64,000 bases of DNA, taken from Metridium senile (taxonomy: Eukaryota > Cnidaria > Anthozoa > Actiniaria > Metridiidae). A model generated the notes under the pieces. That model was not told the DNA's origin. It did no database searches and saw only the letters and a program-made list of their open reading frames with translations. Both the position numbers and the translations under genes were made by a program. Below, piece after piece: positions 25,621-38,031 of the stretch; the first letter of the stretch is position 1; the number at the start of each line of letters is the position of its first letter. The stretch spans positions 157,001 through 221,000 of the forward strand of contig CATKSA010000121.1 in NCBI GenBank assembly GCA_949775045.1, given 5' to 3'.

Positions 25621-28600
25621 GGTCCCTAATGTAACTTTGTGATCCCTTTTGTAACCTTACCATGGGTGCAAAAGAGAAAAACGTTCCCTTATGTAACCTT
25701 TGTTGATATGTGAACAACGGTCCCTAATGTTACTTTGTGATCCTTTTTGTAACCTTACAATGGGTGCAAAAGAGAAAAACGTTCCCTTATGTAACCTTTG
25801 TTCATAGGTAAACAAAGGTCCCTAATGTAACTTTGTGATCCCTTTTGTAACCTTACCATGGCTGCAAAAGGGGAAACGTAACCTTATGTAACCTTTGTTC
25901 ATAGGTAAACAGAGGTCCCTAATGTAACTTTGTGATCCCTTTTGTAACCTTACCATGTTTGAAAAGGGAAAAACGTTCCCTTATGTAACCTTTGTTCATA
26001 GGTGAACAAATGTCCCTAATGTAACTTTGTGATCCTTTTTGTAACCTTACCATGGCTGCAAAAGGGGAAAACGTTCCCTTATGTAACCTTTGTTCATAGG
26101 TAAACAGAGGTCCCTAATGTAACTTTGTGATCCCTTTTGTAACCTTACCATGTTTGAAAAGGGAAAAACGTTCCCTTATGTAACCTTTGTTCATAGGTGA
26201 ACAAATGTCCCTAATGTAACTTTGTGATCCCTTTTGTAACCTTACCATGGGTGCAAAAGGGAAAAACGTTCCCTTATGTAACCTTTGTTCATAGGTAAAC
26301 AAAGGTCCCTAATGTAACTTTGTGATCCCTTTTGTAACCTTACCATGGGTGCAAAAGAGAAAAACGTTCCCTTATGTAACCTTTGTTGATATGTGAACAA
26401 CGGTCCCTAATGTTACTTTGTGATCCTTTTTGTAACCTTACAATGGGTGCAAAAGAGAAAAACGTTCCCTTATGTAACCTTTGTTCATAGGTAAACAAAG
26501 GTCCCTAATGTAACTTTGTGATCCCTTTTGTAACCTTACCATGGCTGCAAAAGGGGAAACGTAACCTTATGTAACCTTTGTTCATAGGTAAACAGAGGTC
26601 CCTAATGTAACTTTGTGATCCCTTTTGTAACCTTACCATGTTTGAAAAGGGAAAAACGTTCCCTTATGTAACCTTTGTTCATAGGTGAACAAATGTCCCT
26701 AATGTAACTTTGTGATCCTTTTTGTAACCTTACCATGGCTGCAAAAGGGGAAAACGTTCCCTTATGTAACCTTTGTTCATAGGTAAACAAAGGTCCCTAA
26801 TGTAACTTTGTGATCCCTTTTGTAACCTTACCATGGCTGCAAAAGGTGAAAACGTAACCTTATGTAACCTTTGTTCATAGGTAAACAGAGGTCCCTAATG
26901 TAACTTTGTGATCCCTTTTGTAACCTTACCATGTTTGAAAAGGGAAAAACGTTCCCTTATGTAACCTTTGTTCATAGGTGAACAAATGTCCCTAATGTAA
27001 CTTTGTGATCCCTTTTGTAACATTACCATGGGTGCAAAAGGGAAAAACGTTCCCTTATGTAACCTTTGTTCATAGGTAAACAAAGGTCCCTAATGTAACT
27101 TTGTGATCCCTTTTGTAACCTTACCATGGGTGCAAAAGAGAAAAACGTTCCCTTATGTAACCTTTGTTGATATGTGACCAACGGTCCCTAATGTTACTTT
27201 GTGATCCTTTTTGTAACCTTACAATGGGTGCAAAAGAGAAAAACGTTCCCTTATGTAATCTTTGTTCATAGGTGAACAAAGGTCCCTAATGTAACTTTGT
27301 GATCCCTTTTGTAACCTTACCATGGGTGCAAAAGGGAAAAACGTTCCCTTATGTAACCTTTGTTCATAGGTGAACAAAGGTCCCTAATGTAACTTTGTGA
27401 TCCCTTTTGTAACCTTACCATGGGTGCAAAAGGGAAAAACGTAACCTTATGTAACCTTTGTTCATAGGTAAACAAAGGTCCCTAATGTAACTTTGTGATC
27501 CCTTTTGTAACCTTACCATGTTTGAAAAGGGGAAAACGTTCCCTTATGTAACCTTTGTTCATAGGTGAACAAATGTCCCTAATGTAACTTTGTGATCCCT
27601 TTTGTAACCTTACCATGGGTGCAAAAGGGGAAAACGTTCCCTTATGTAACCTTTGTTCATAGGTAAACAAAGGTCCCTAATGTAACTTTGTGATCCCTTT
27701 TGTAACCTTACCATGGCTGCAAAAGGGGAAAACGTAACCTTATGTAACCTTTGTTCATAGGTAAACAGAGGTCCCTAATGTAACTTTGTGATCCCTTTTG
27801 TAACCTTACCATGTTTGAAAAGGGAAAAACGTTCCCTTATGTAACCTTTGTTCATAGGTGAACAAATGTCCCTAATGTAACTTTGTGATCCCTTTTGTAA
27901 CCTTACCATGGGTGCAAAAGGGAAAAACGTTCCCTTATGTAACCTTTGTTCATAGGTAAACAAAGGTCCCTAATGTAACTTTGTGATCCCTTTTGTAACC
28001 TTACCATGGGTGCAAAAGAGAAAAACGTTCCCTTATGTAACCTCTGTTGATATGTGAACAACGGTCCCTAATGTTACTTTGTGATCCTTTTTGTAACCTT
28101 ACAATGGGTGCAAAAGAGAAAAACGTTCCCTTATGTAACCTTTGTTCATAGGTAAACAAAGGTCCCTAATGTAACTTTGTGATCCCTTTTGTAACCTTAC
28201 CATGGCTGCAAAAGGGGAAAACGTAACCTTATGTAACCTTTGTTCATAGGTAAACAGAGGTCCCTAATGTAACTTTGTGATCCCTTTTGTAACCTTACCA
28301 TGTTTGAAAAGGGAAAAACGTTCCCTTATGTAACCTTTGTTCATAGGTGAACAAATGTCCCTAATGTAACTTTGTGATCCCTTTTGTAACCTTACCATGG
28401 CTGCAAAAGGGGAAAACGTTCCCTTATGTAACCTTTGTTCATAGGTAAACAAAGGTCCCTAATGTAACTTTGTGATCCCTTTTGTAACCTTACCAATGCT
28501 GCAAAAGGGGAAAACGTAACCTTATGTAACCTTTGTTCATAGGTAAACAGAGGTCCCTAATGTAACTTTGTGATCCCTTTTGTAACCTTACCATGTTTGA

Positions 28601-30310
28601 AAAGGGAAAAACGTTCCCTTATGTAACCTTTGTTCATAGGTGAACAAATGTCCCTAATGTAACTTTGTGATCCCTTTTGTAACCTTACCATGGGTGCAAA
28701 AGGGAAAAACGTTCCCTTATGTAACCTTTGTTCATAGGTAAACAAAGGTCCCTAATGTAACTTTGTGATCCCTTTTGTAACCTTACCATGGGTGCAAAAG
28801 AGAAAAACGTTCCCTTATGTAACCTTTGTTGATATGTGAACAACGGTCCCTAATGTTACTTTGTGATCCTTTTTGTAACCTTACAATGGGTGCAAAAGAG
28901 AAAAACGTTCCCTTATGTAACCTTTGTTCATAGGTAAACAAAGGTCCCTAATGTAACTTTGTGATCCCTTTTGTAACCTTACCATGGCTGCAAAAGGGGA
29001 AAACGTAACCTTATGTAACCTTTGTTCATAGGTAAACAGAGGTCCCTAAAGTAACTTTGTGATCCCTTTTGTAACCTTACCATGTTTGAAAAGGGAAAAA
29101 CGTTCCCTTATGTAACCTTTGTTCATAGGTGAACAAATGTCCCTAATGTAACTTTGTGATCCCTTTTGTAACCTTACCATGGGTGCAAAAGGGAAAAACG
29201 TTCCCTTATGTAATCTTTGTTCATAGGTGAACAAAGGTCCCTAATGTAACTTTGTGATCCCTTTTGTAACCTTACCATGGGTGCAAAAGGGAAAAACGTT
29301 CCCTTATGTAACCTTTGTTCATAGGTAAACAAAGGTCCCTAATGTAACTTTGTGATCCCTTTTAAAACCTTACCATGGCTGCAAAAGGGGAAAACGTAAC
29401 CTTATGTAACCTTTGTTCATAGGTAAACAGAGGTCCCTAATGTAACTTTGTGATCCCTTTTGTAACCTTACCATGTTTGAAAAGGGAAAAACGTTCCCTT
29501 ATGTAACCTTTGTTCATAGGTGAACAAAGGTCCCTAATGTAACTTTGTGATCCCTTTTGTAACCTTACCATGGGTGCAAAAGGGAAAAACGTTCCCTTAT
29601 GTAATCTTTGTTCATAGGTGAACAAAGGTCCCTAATGTAACTTTGTGATCCCTTTTGTAACCTTACCATGGGTGCAAAAGGGAAAAACGTTCCCTTATGT
29701 AACCTTTGTTCATAGGTGAACAAAGGTCCCTAATGTAACTTTGTGATCCCTTTTGTAACCTTACCATGGGTGCAAAAGGGAAAAACGTAACCTTATGTAA
29801 CCTTTGTTCATAGGTAAACAAAGGTCCCTAATGTAACTTTGTGATCCCTTTTGTAACCTTACCATGTTTGAAAAGGGGAAAACGTTCCCTTATGTAACCT
29901 TTGTTCATAGGTGAACAAATGTCCCTAATGTAACTTTGTGATCCCTTTTGTAACCTTACCATGGGTGCAAAAGGGAAAAACGTTCCCTTATGTAACCTTT
30001 GTTCATAGGTAAACAAAGGTCCCTAATGTAACTTTGTGATCCCTTTTGTAACCTTACCATGGCTGCAAAAGGGAAAAACGTAACCTTATGTAACCTTTGT
30101 TCATAGGTAAACAGAGGTCCCTAATGTAACTTTGTGATCCCTTTTGTAACCTTACCATGTTTGAAAAGGGGAAAACGTTCCCTTATGTAACCTTTGTTCA
30201 TAGGTGAACAAATGTCCCTAATGTAACTTTGTGATCCCTTTTGTAACCTTACCATGGGTGCAAAAGGGGAAAACGTTCCCTTATGTAACCTTTGTTCATA
30301 GGTAAACAAA
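25621..30310 (+). repeat. Large segmental duplication, copy 1 (4690 bp, 48 monomers)
   Basis: This copy begins with a W dimer and ends just before the W dimer at 30,311. Markers shared with copy 2 include a one-base deletion giving GGGGAAACGTAACC (near 25,870 and 26,552), GATATGTGACCAACGG near 27,170, AACCTCTGTTGATATG near 28,040, ACCAATGCTGC near 28,492, CCTAAAGTAAC near 29,045 and CTTTTAAAACC near 29,359. Up to about 27,476 the shift to copy 2 is 4690; after that it is 4983. Confidence 0.92.
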
Positions 30311-33300
30311 GGTCCCTAATGTAACTTTGTGATCCCTTTTGTAACCTTACCATGGGTGCAAAAGAGAAAAACGTTCCCTTATGTAACCTTTGTTGATATG
30401 TGAACAACGGTCCCTAATGTTACTTTGTGATCCTTTTTGTAACCTTACAATGGGTGCAAAAGAGAAAAACGTTCCCTTATGTAACCTTTGTTCATAGGTA
30501 AACAAAGGTCCCTAATGTAACTTTGTGATCCCTTTTGTAACCTTACCATGGCTGCAAAAGGGGAAACGTAACCTTATGTAACCTTTGTTCATAGGTAAAC
30601 AGAGGTCCCTAATGTAACTTTGTGATCCCTTTTGTAACCTTACCATGTTTGAAAAGGGAAAAACGTTCCCTTATGTAACCTTTGTTCATAGGTGAACAAA
30701 TGTCCCTAATGTAACTTTGTGATCCTTTTTGTAACCTTACCATGGCTGCAAAAGGGGAAAACGTTCCCTTATGTAACCTTTGTTCATAGGTAAACAGAGG
30801 TCCCTAATGTAACTTTGTGATCCCTTTTGTAACCTTACCATGTTTGAAAAGGGAAAAACGTTCCCTTATGTAACCTTTGTTCATAGGTGAACAAATGTCC
30901 CTAATGTAACTTTGTGATCCCTTTTGTAACCTTACCATGGGTGCAAAAGGGAAAAACGTTCCCTTATGTAACCTTTGTTCATAGGTAAACAAAGGTCCCT
31001 AATGTAACTTTGTGATCCCTTTTGTAACCTTACCATGGGTGCAAAAGAGAAAAACGTTCCCTTATGTAACCTTTGTTGATATGTGAACAACGGTCCCTAA
31101 TGTTACTTTGTGATCCTTTTTGTAACCTTACAATGGGTGCAAAAGAGAAAAACGTTCCCTTATGTAACCTTTGTTCATAGGTAAACAAAGGTCCCTAATG
31201 TAACTTTGTGATCCCTTTTGTAACCTTACCATGGCTGCAAAAGGGGAAACGTAACCTTATGTAACCTTTGTTCATAGGTAAACAGAGGTCCCTAATGTAA
31301 CTTTGTGATCCCTTTTGTAACCTTACCATGTTTGAAAAGGGAAAAACGTTCCCTTATGTAACCTTTGTTCATAGGTGAACAAATGTCCCTAATGTAACTT
31401 TGTGATCCTTTTTGTAACCTTACCATGGCTGCAAAAGGGGAAAACGTTCCCTTATGTAACCTTTGTTCATAGGTAAACAAAGGTCCCTAATGTAACTTTG
31501 TGATCCCTTTTGTAACCTTACCATGGCTGCAAAAGGTGAAAACGTAACCTTATGTAACCTTTGTTCATAGGTAAACAGAGGTCCCTAATGTAACTTTGTG
31601 ATCCCTTTTGTAACCTTACCATGTTTGAAAAGGGAAAAACGTTCCCTTATGTAACCTTTGTTCATAGGTGAACAAATGTCCCTAATGTAACTTTGTGATC
31701 CCTTTTGTAACATTACCATGGGTGCAAAAGGGAAAAACGTTCCCTTATGTAACCTTTGTTCATAGGTAAACAAAGGTCCCTAATGTAACTTTGTGATCCC
31801 TTTTGTAACCTTACCATGGGTGCAAAAGAGAAAAACGTTCCCTTATGTAACCTTTGTTGATATGTGACCAACGGTCCCTAATGTTACTTTGTGATCCTTT
31901 TTGTAACCTTACAATGGGTGCAAAAGAGAAAAACGTTCCCTTATGTAATCTTTGTTCATAGGTGAACAAAGGTCCCTAATGTAACTTTGTGATCCCTTTT
32001 GTAACCTTACCATGGGTGCAAAAGGGAAAAACGTTCCCTTATGTAACCTTTGTTCATAGGTGAACAAAGGTCCCTAATGTAACTTTGTGATCCCTTTTGT
32101 AACCTTACCATGGGTGCAAAAGGGAAAAACGTAACCTTATGTAACCTTTGTTCATAGGTAAACAAAGGTCCCTAATGTAACTTTGTGATCCCTTTTGTAA
32201 CCTTACCATGTTTGAAAAGGGGAAAACGTTCCCTTATGTAACCTTTGTTCATAGGTGAACAAATGTCCCTAATGTAACTTTGTGATCCCTTTTGTAACCT
32301 TACCATGGGTGCAAAAGGGAAAAACGTTCCCTTATGTAACCTTTGTTCATAGGTAAACAAAGGTCCCTAATGTAACTTTGTGATCCCTTTTGTAACCTTA
32401 CCATGGCTGCAAAAGGGAAAAACGTAACCTTATGTAACCTTTGTTCATAGGTAAACAGAGGTCCCTAATGTAACTTTGTGATCCCTTTTGTAACCTTACC
32501 ATGTTTGAAAAGGGGAAAACGTTCCCTTATGTAACCTTTGTTCATAGGTGAACAAATGTCCCTAATGTAACTTTGTGATCCCTTTTGTAACCTTACCATG
32601 GGTGCAAAAGGGGAAAACGTTCCCTTATGTAACCTTTGTTCATAGGTAAACAAAGGTCCCTAATGTAACTTTGTGATCCCTTTTGTAACCTTACCATGGC
32701 TGCAAAAGGGGAAAACGTAACCTTATGTAACCTTTGTTCATAGGTAAACAGAGGTCCCTAATGTAACTTTGTGATCCCTTTTGTAACCTTACCATGTTTG
32801 AAAAGGGAAAAACGTTCCCTTATGTAACCTTTGTTCATAGGTGAACAAATGTCCCTAATGTAACTTTGTGATCCCTTTTGTAACCTTACCATGGGTGCAA
32901 AAGGGAAAAACGTTCCCTTATGTAACCTTTGTTCATAGGTAAACAAAGGTCCCTAATGTAACTTTGTGATCCCTTTTGTAACCTTACCATGGGTGCAAAA
33001 GAGAAAAACGTTCCCTTATGTAACCTCTGTTGATATGTGAACAACGGTCCCTAATGTTACTTTGTGATCCTTTTTGTAACCTTACAATGGGTGCAAAAGA
33101 GAAAAACGTTCCCTTATGTAACCTTTGTTCATAGGTAAACAAAGGTCCCTAATGTAACTTTGTGATCCCTTTTGTAACCTTACCATGGCTGCAAAAGGGG
33201 AAAACGTAACCTTATGTAACCTTTGTTCATAGGTAAACAGAGGTCCCTAATGTAACTTTGTGATCCCTTTTGTAACCTTACCATGTTTGAAAAGGGAAAA

Positions 33301-35293
33301 ACGTTCCCTTATGTAACCTTTGTTCATAGGTGAACAAATGTCCCTAATGTAACTTTGTGATCCCTTTTGTAACCTTACCATGGCTGCAAAAGGGGAAAAC
33401 GTTCCCTTATGTAACCTTTGTTCATAGGTAAACAAAGGTCCCTAATGTAACTTTGTGATCCCTTTTGTAACCTTACCAATGCTGCAAAAGGGGAAAACGT
33501 AACCTTATGTAACCTTTGTTCATAGGTAAACAGAGGTCCCTAATGTAACTTTGTGATCCCTTTTGTAACCTTACCATGTTTGAAAAGGGAAAAACGTTCC
33601 CTTATGTAACCTTTGTTCATAGGTGAACAAATGTCCCTAATGTAACTTTGTGATCCCTTTTGTAACCTTACCATGGGTGCAAAAGGGAAAAACGTTCCCT
33701 TATGTAACCTTTGTTCATAGGTAAACAAAGGTCCCTAATGTAACTTTGTGATCCCTTTTGTAACCTTACCATGGGTGCAAAAGAGAAAAACGTTCCCTTA
33801 TGTAACCTTTGTTGATATGTGAACAACGGTCCCTAATGTTACTTTGTGATCCTTTTTGTAACCTTACAATGGGTGCAAAAGAGAAAAACGTTCCCTTATG
33901 TAACCTTTGTTCATAGGTAAACAAAGGTCCCTAATGTAACTTTGTGATCCCTTTTGTAACCTTACCATGGCTGCAAAAGGGGAAAACGTAACCTTATGTA
34001 ACCTTTGTTCATAGGTAAACAGAGGTCCCTAAAGTAACTTTGTGATCCCTTTTGTAACCTTACCATGTTTGAAAAGGGAAAAACGTTCCCTTATGTAACC
34101 TTTGTTCATAGGTGAACAAATGTCCCTAATGTAACTTTGTGATCCCTTTTGTAACCTTACCATGGGTGCAAAAGGGAAAAACGTTCCCTTATGTAATCTT
34201 TGTTCATAGGTGAACAAAGGTCCCTAATGTAACTTTGTGATCCCTTTTGTAACCTTACCATGGGTGCAAAAGGGAAAAACGTTCCCTTATGTAACCTTTG
34301 TTCATAGGTAAACAAAGGTCCCTAATGTAACTTTGTGATCCCTTTTAAAACCTTACCATGGCTGCAAAAGGGGAAAACGTAACCTTATGTAACCTTTGTT
34401 CATAGGTAAACAGAGGTCCCTAATGTAACTTTGTGATCCCTTTTGTAACCTTACCATGTTTGAAAAGGGAAAAACGTTCCCTTATGTAACCTTTGTTCAT
34501 AGGTGAACAAAGGTCCCTAATGTAACTTTGTGATCCCTTTTGTAACCTTACCATGGGTGCAAAAGGGAAAAACGTTCCCTTATGTAATCTTTGTTCATAG
34601 GTGAACAAAGGTCCCTAATGTAACTTTGTGATCCCTTTTGTAACCTTACCATGGGTGCAAAAGGGAAAAACGTTCCCTTATGTAACCTTTGTTCATAGGT
34701 GAACAAAGGTCCCTAATGTAACTTTGTGATCCCTTTTGTAACCTTACCATGGGTGCAAAAGGGAAAAACGTAACCTTATGTAACCTTTGTTCATAGGTAA
34801 ACAAAGGTCCCTAATGTAACTTTGTGATCCCTTTTGTAACCTTACCATGTTTGAAAAGGGGAAAACGTTCCCTTATGTAACCTTTGTTCATAGGTGAACA
34901 AATGTCCCTAATGTAACTTTGTGATCCCTTTTGTAACCTTACCATGGGTGCAAAAGGGAAAAACGTTCCCTTATGTAACCTTTGTTCATAGGTAAACAAA
35001 GGTCCCTAATGTAACTTTGTGATCCCTTTTGTAACCTTACCATGGCTGCAAAAGGGAAAAACGTAACCTTATGTAACCTTTGTTCATAGGTAAACAGAGG
35101 TCCCTAATGTAACTTTGTGATCCCTTTTGTAACCTTACCATGTTTGAAAAGGGGAAAACGTTCCCTTATGTAACCTTTGTTCATAGGTGAACAAATGTCC
35201 CTAATGTAACTTTGTGATCCCTTTTGTAACCTTACCATGGGTGCAAAAGGGGAAAACGTTCCCTTATGTAACCTTTGTTCATAGGTAAACAAA
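30311..35293 (+). repeat. Large segmental duplication, copy 2 (4983 bp, 51 monomers)
   Basis: All the markers of copy 1 recur: GGGGAAACG near 30,560 and 31,242, GTGACCAACGG near 31,863, AACCTCTGTTG near 33,023, ACCAATGCTGC near 33,475, CCTAAAGTAAC near 34,028 and CTTTTAAAACC near 34,342. The copy is 293 bp longer because of one extra X-Y-Z trimer at about 32,167-32,459. Few other differences are visible, so the duplication is recent. Confidence 0.92.
32167..32459 (+). repeat. Extra trimer that distinguishes copy 2 from copy 1
   Basis: Here copy 2 has X-Y-Z with the Y monomer of AAAAGGGAAAAACG type, followed by a second X-Y with AAAAGGGGAAAACG at 32,460. Copy 1 has only the latter at 27,477. 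The event is a gain or loss of exactly one 293-bp trimer. A similar trimer pair at 29,823-30,310 and 34,806-35,293 could have been the donor. Confidence 0.8.
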
Positions 35294-35489
35294 GGTCCCT
35301 AATGTAACTTTGTGATCCCTTTTGTAACCTTACCATGGGTGCAAAAGAGAAAAACGTTCCCTTATGTAACCTTTGTTGATATGTGAACAACGGTCCCTAA
35401 TGTTACTTTGTGATCCTTTTTGTAACCTTACAATGGGTGCAAAAGAGAAAAACGTTCCCTTATGTAACCTTTGTTCATAGGTAAACAAA
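35294..35489 (+). repeat. Representative W dimer (diverged marker monomers)
   Basis: W1 (35,294-35,391) carries AAAAGAG and the altered junction GTTGATATGTGAACAAC. W2 (35,392-35,489) carries TAATGTTAC, GATCCTTTTTG, TTACAATGGG and AAAAGAG. The altered junction destroys most of the 11-bp dyad. The GTTGAT, GTTAC and CCTTTTTG changes are shared with the diverged monomers at 61.8-62.4 kb. Confidence 0.85.
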
Positions 35490-36075
35490 GGTCCCTAATG
35501 TAACTTTGTGATCCCTTTTGTAACCTTACCATGGCTGCAAAAGGGGAAAACGTAACCTTATGTAACCTTTGTTCATAGGTAAACAGAGGTCCCTAATGTA
35601 ACTTTGTGATCCCTTTTGTAACCTTACCATGTTTGAAAAGGGAAAAACGTTCCCTTATGTAACCTTTGTTCATAGGTGAACAAATGTCCCTAATGTAACT
35701 TTGTGATCCCTTTTGTAACCTTACCATGGCTGCAAAAGGGGAAAACGTTCCCTTATTTAACCTTTGTTCATAGGTAAACAAAGGTCCCTAATGTAACTTT
35801 GTGATCCCTTTTGTAACCTTACCAATGCTGCAAAAGGGGAAAACGTAACCTTATGTAACCTTTGTTCATAGGTAAACAGAGGTCCCTAATGTAACTTTGT
35901 GATCCCTTTTGTAACCTTACCATGTTTGAAAAGGGAAAAACGTTCCCTTATGTAACCTTTGTTCATAGGTGAACAAATGTCCCTAATGTAACTTTGTGAT
36001 CCCTTTTGTAACCTTACCATGGGTGCAAAAGGGAAAAACGTTCCCTTATGTAACCTTTGTTCATAGGTAAACAAA
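35294..36075 (+). repeat. Representative 8-monomer HOR (782 bp) of domain 2
   Basis: The order is W1 (AAAAGAG, ends GATATGTGAACAAC), W2 (GTTAC, CTTTTTG, ACAATGGG, AAAAGAG), Z-type with GGCTGCAAAAGGGG and CGTAACC, X-type, ggctgc with CGTTCCC, a Z-type beginning ACCAATGCTGC, X-type, and Y. The next W1 starts at 36,076. It is therefore a W dimer inserted into two diverged trimers, showing that the 8-mer grew from the older trimer system. Confidence 0.85.
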
Positions 36076-38031
36076 GGTCCCTAATGTAACTTTGTGATCC
36101 CTTTTGTAACCTTACCATGGGTGCAAAAGAGAAAAACGTTCCCTTATGTAACCTTTGTTGATATGTGAACAACGGTCCCTAATGTTACTTTGTGATCCTT
36201 TTTGTAACCTTACAATGGGTGCAAAAGAGAAAAACGTTCCCTTATGTAACCTTTGTTCATAGGTAAACAAAGGTCCCTAATGTAACTTTGTGATCCCTTT
36301 TGTAACCTTACCATGGCTGCAAAAGGGGAAAACGTTCCCTTATGTAACCTTTGTTCATAGGTAAACAAAGGTCCCTAATGTAACTTTGTGATCCCTTTTG
36401 TAACCTTACCATGGCTGCAAAAGGGGAAAACGTAACCTTATGTAACCTTTGTTCATAGGTAAACAGAGGTCCCTAATGTAACTTTGTGATCCCTTTTGTA
36501 ACCTTACCATGTTTGAAAAGGGAAAAACGTTCCCTTATGTAACCTTTGTTCATAGGTGAACAAATGTCCCTAATGTAACTTTGTGATCCCTTTTGTAACC
36601 TTACCATGGGTGCAAAAGGGAAAAACGTTCCCTTATGTAACCTTTGTTCATAGGTAAACAAAGGTCCCTAATGTAACTTTGTGATCCCTTTTGTAACCTT
36701 ACCATGGGTGCAAAAGAGAAAAACGTTCCCTTATGTAACCTTTGTTGATATGTGAACAACGGTCCCTAATGTTACTTTGTGATCCTTTTTGTAACCTTAC
36801 AATGGGTGCAAAAGAGAAAAACGTTCCCTTATGTAACCTTTGTTCATAGGTAAACAAAGGTCCCTAATGTAACTTTGTGATCCCTTTTGTAACCTTACCA
36901 TGGCTGCAAAAGGGGAAAACGTAACCTTATGTAACCTTTGTTCATAGGTAAACAGAGGTCCCTAATGTAACTTTGTGATCCCTTTTGTAACCTTACCATG
37001 TTTGAAAAGGGAAAAACGTTCCCTTATGTAACCTTTGTTCATAGGTGAACAAATGTCCCTAATGTAACTTTGTGATCCCTTTTGTAACCTTACCATGGCT
37101 GCAAAAGGGGAAAACGTTCCCTTATGTAACCTTTGTTCATAGGTAAACAAAGGTCCCTAATGTAACTTTGTGATCCCTTTTGTAACCTTACCATGGCTGC
37201 AAAAGGGGAAAACGTAACCTTATGTAACCTTTGTTCATAGGTAAACAGAGGTCCCTAATGTAACTTTGTGATCCCTTTTGTAACCTTACCATGTTTGAAA
37301 AGGGAAAAACGTTCCCTTATGTAACCTTTGTTCATAGGTGAACAAATGTCCCTAATGTAACTTTGTGATCCCTTTTGTAACCTTACCATGGGTGCAAAAG
37401 GGAAAAACGTTCCCTTATGTAACCTTTGTTCATAGGTAAACAAAGGTCCCTAATGTAACTTTGTGATCCCTTTTGTAACCTTACCATGGGTGCAAAAGAG
37501 AAAAACGTTCCCTTATGTAACCTTTGTTGATATGTGAACAACGGTCCCTAATGTTACTTTGTGATCCTTTTTGTAACCTTACAATGGGTGCAAAAGAGAA
37601 AAACGTTCCCTTATGTAACCTTTGTTCATAGGTAAACAAAGGTCCCTAATGTAACTTTGTGATCCCTTTTGTAACCTTACCATGGCTGCAAAAGGGGAAA
37701 ACGTTCCCTTATGTAACCTTTGTTCATAGGTAAACAAAGGTCCCTAATGTAACTTTGTGATCCCTTTTGTAACCTTACCATGGCTGCAAAAGGGGAAAAC
37801 GTAACCTTATGTAACCTTTGTTCATAGGTAAACAGAGGTCCCTAATGTAACTTTGTGATCCCTTTTGTAACCTTACCATGTTTGAAAAGGGAAAAACGTT
37901 CCCTTATGTAACCTTTGTTCATAGGTGAACAAATGTCCCTAATGTAACTTTGTGATCCCTTTTGTAACCTTACCATGGGTGCAAAAGGGAAAAACGTTCC
38001 CTTATGTAATCTTTGTTCATAGGTAAACAAA

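Larger units (their letters stand above)
35294..38031 (+). repeat. 1369-bp (14-monomer) tandem duplication, 8-mer plus 6-mer
   Basis: 35,294-36,662 and 36,663-38,031 are adjacent copies. W1 starts fall at 35,294, about 36,076, 36,663, about 37,445 and 38,032, so each unit is an 8-mer followed by a 6-mer. Private changes include TTATTTAACC near 35,752 and ACCAATGCTGC near 35,822 in copy 1, where copy 2 has the standard GGCTGC, and TAATCTTTG near 38,007 in copy 2. Confidence 0.88.
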
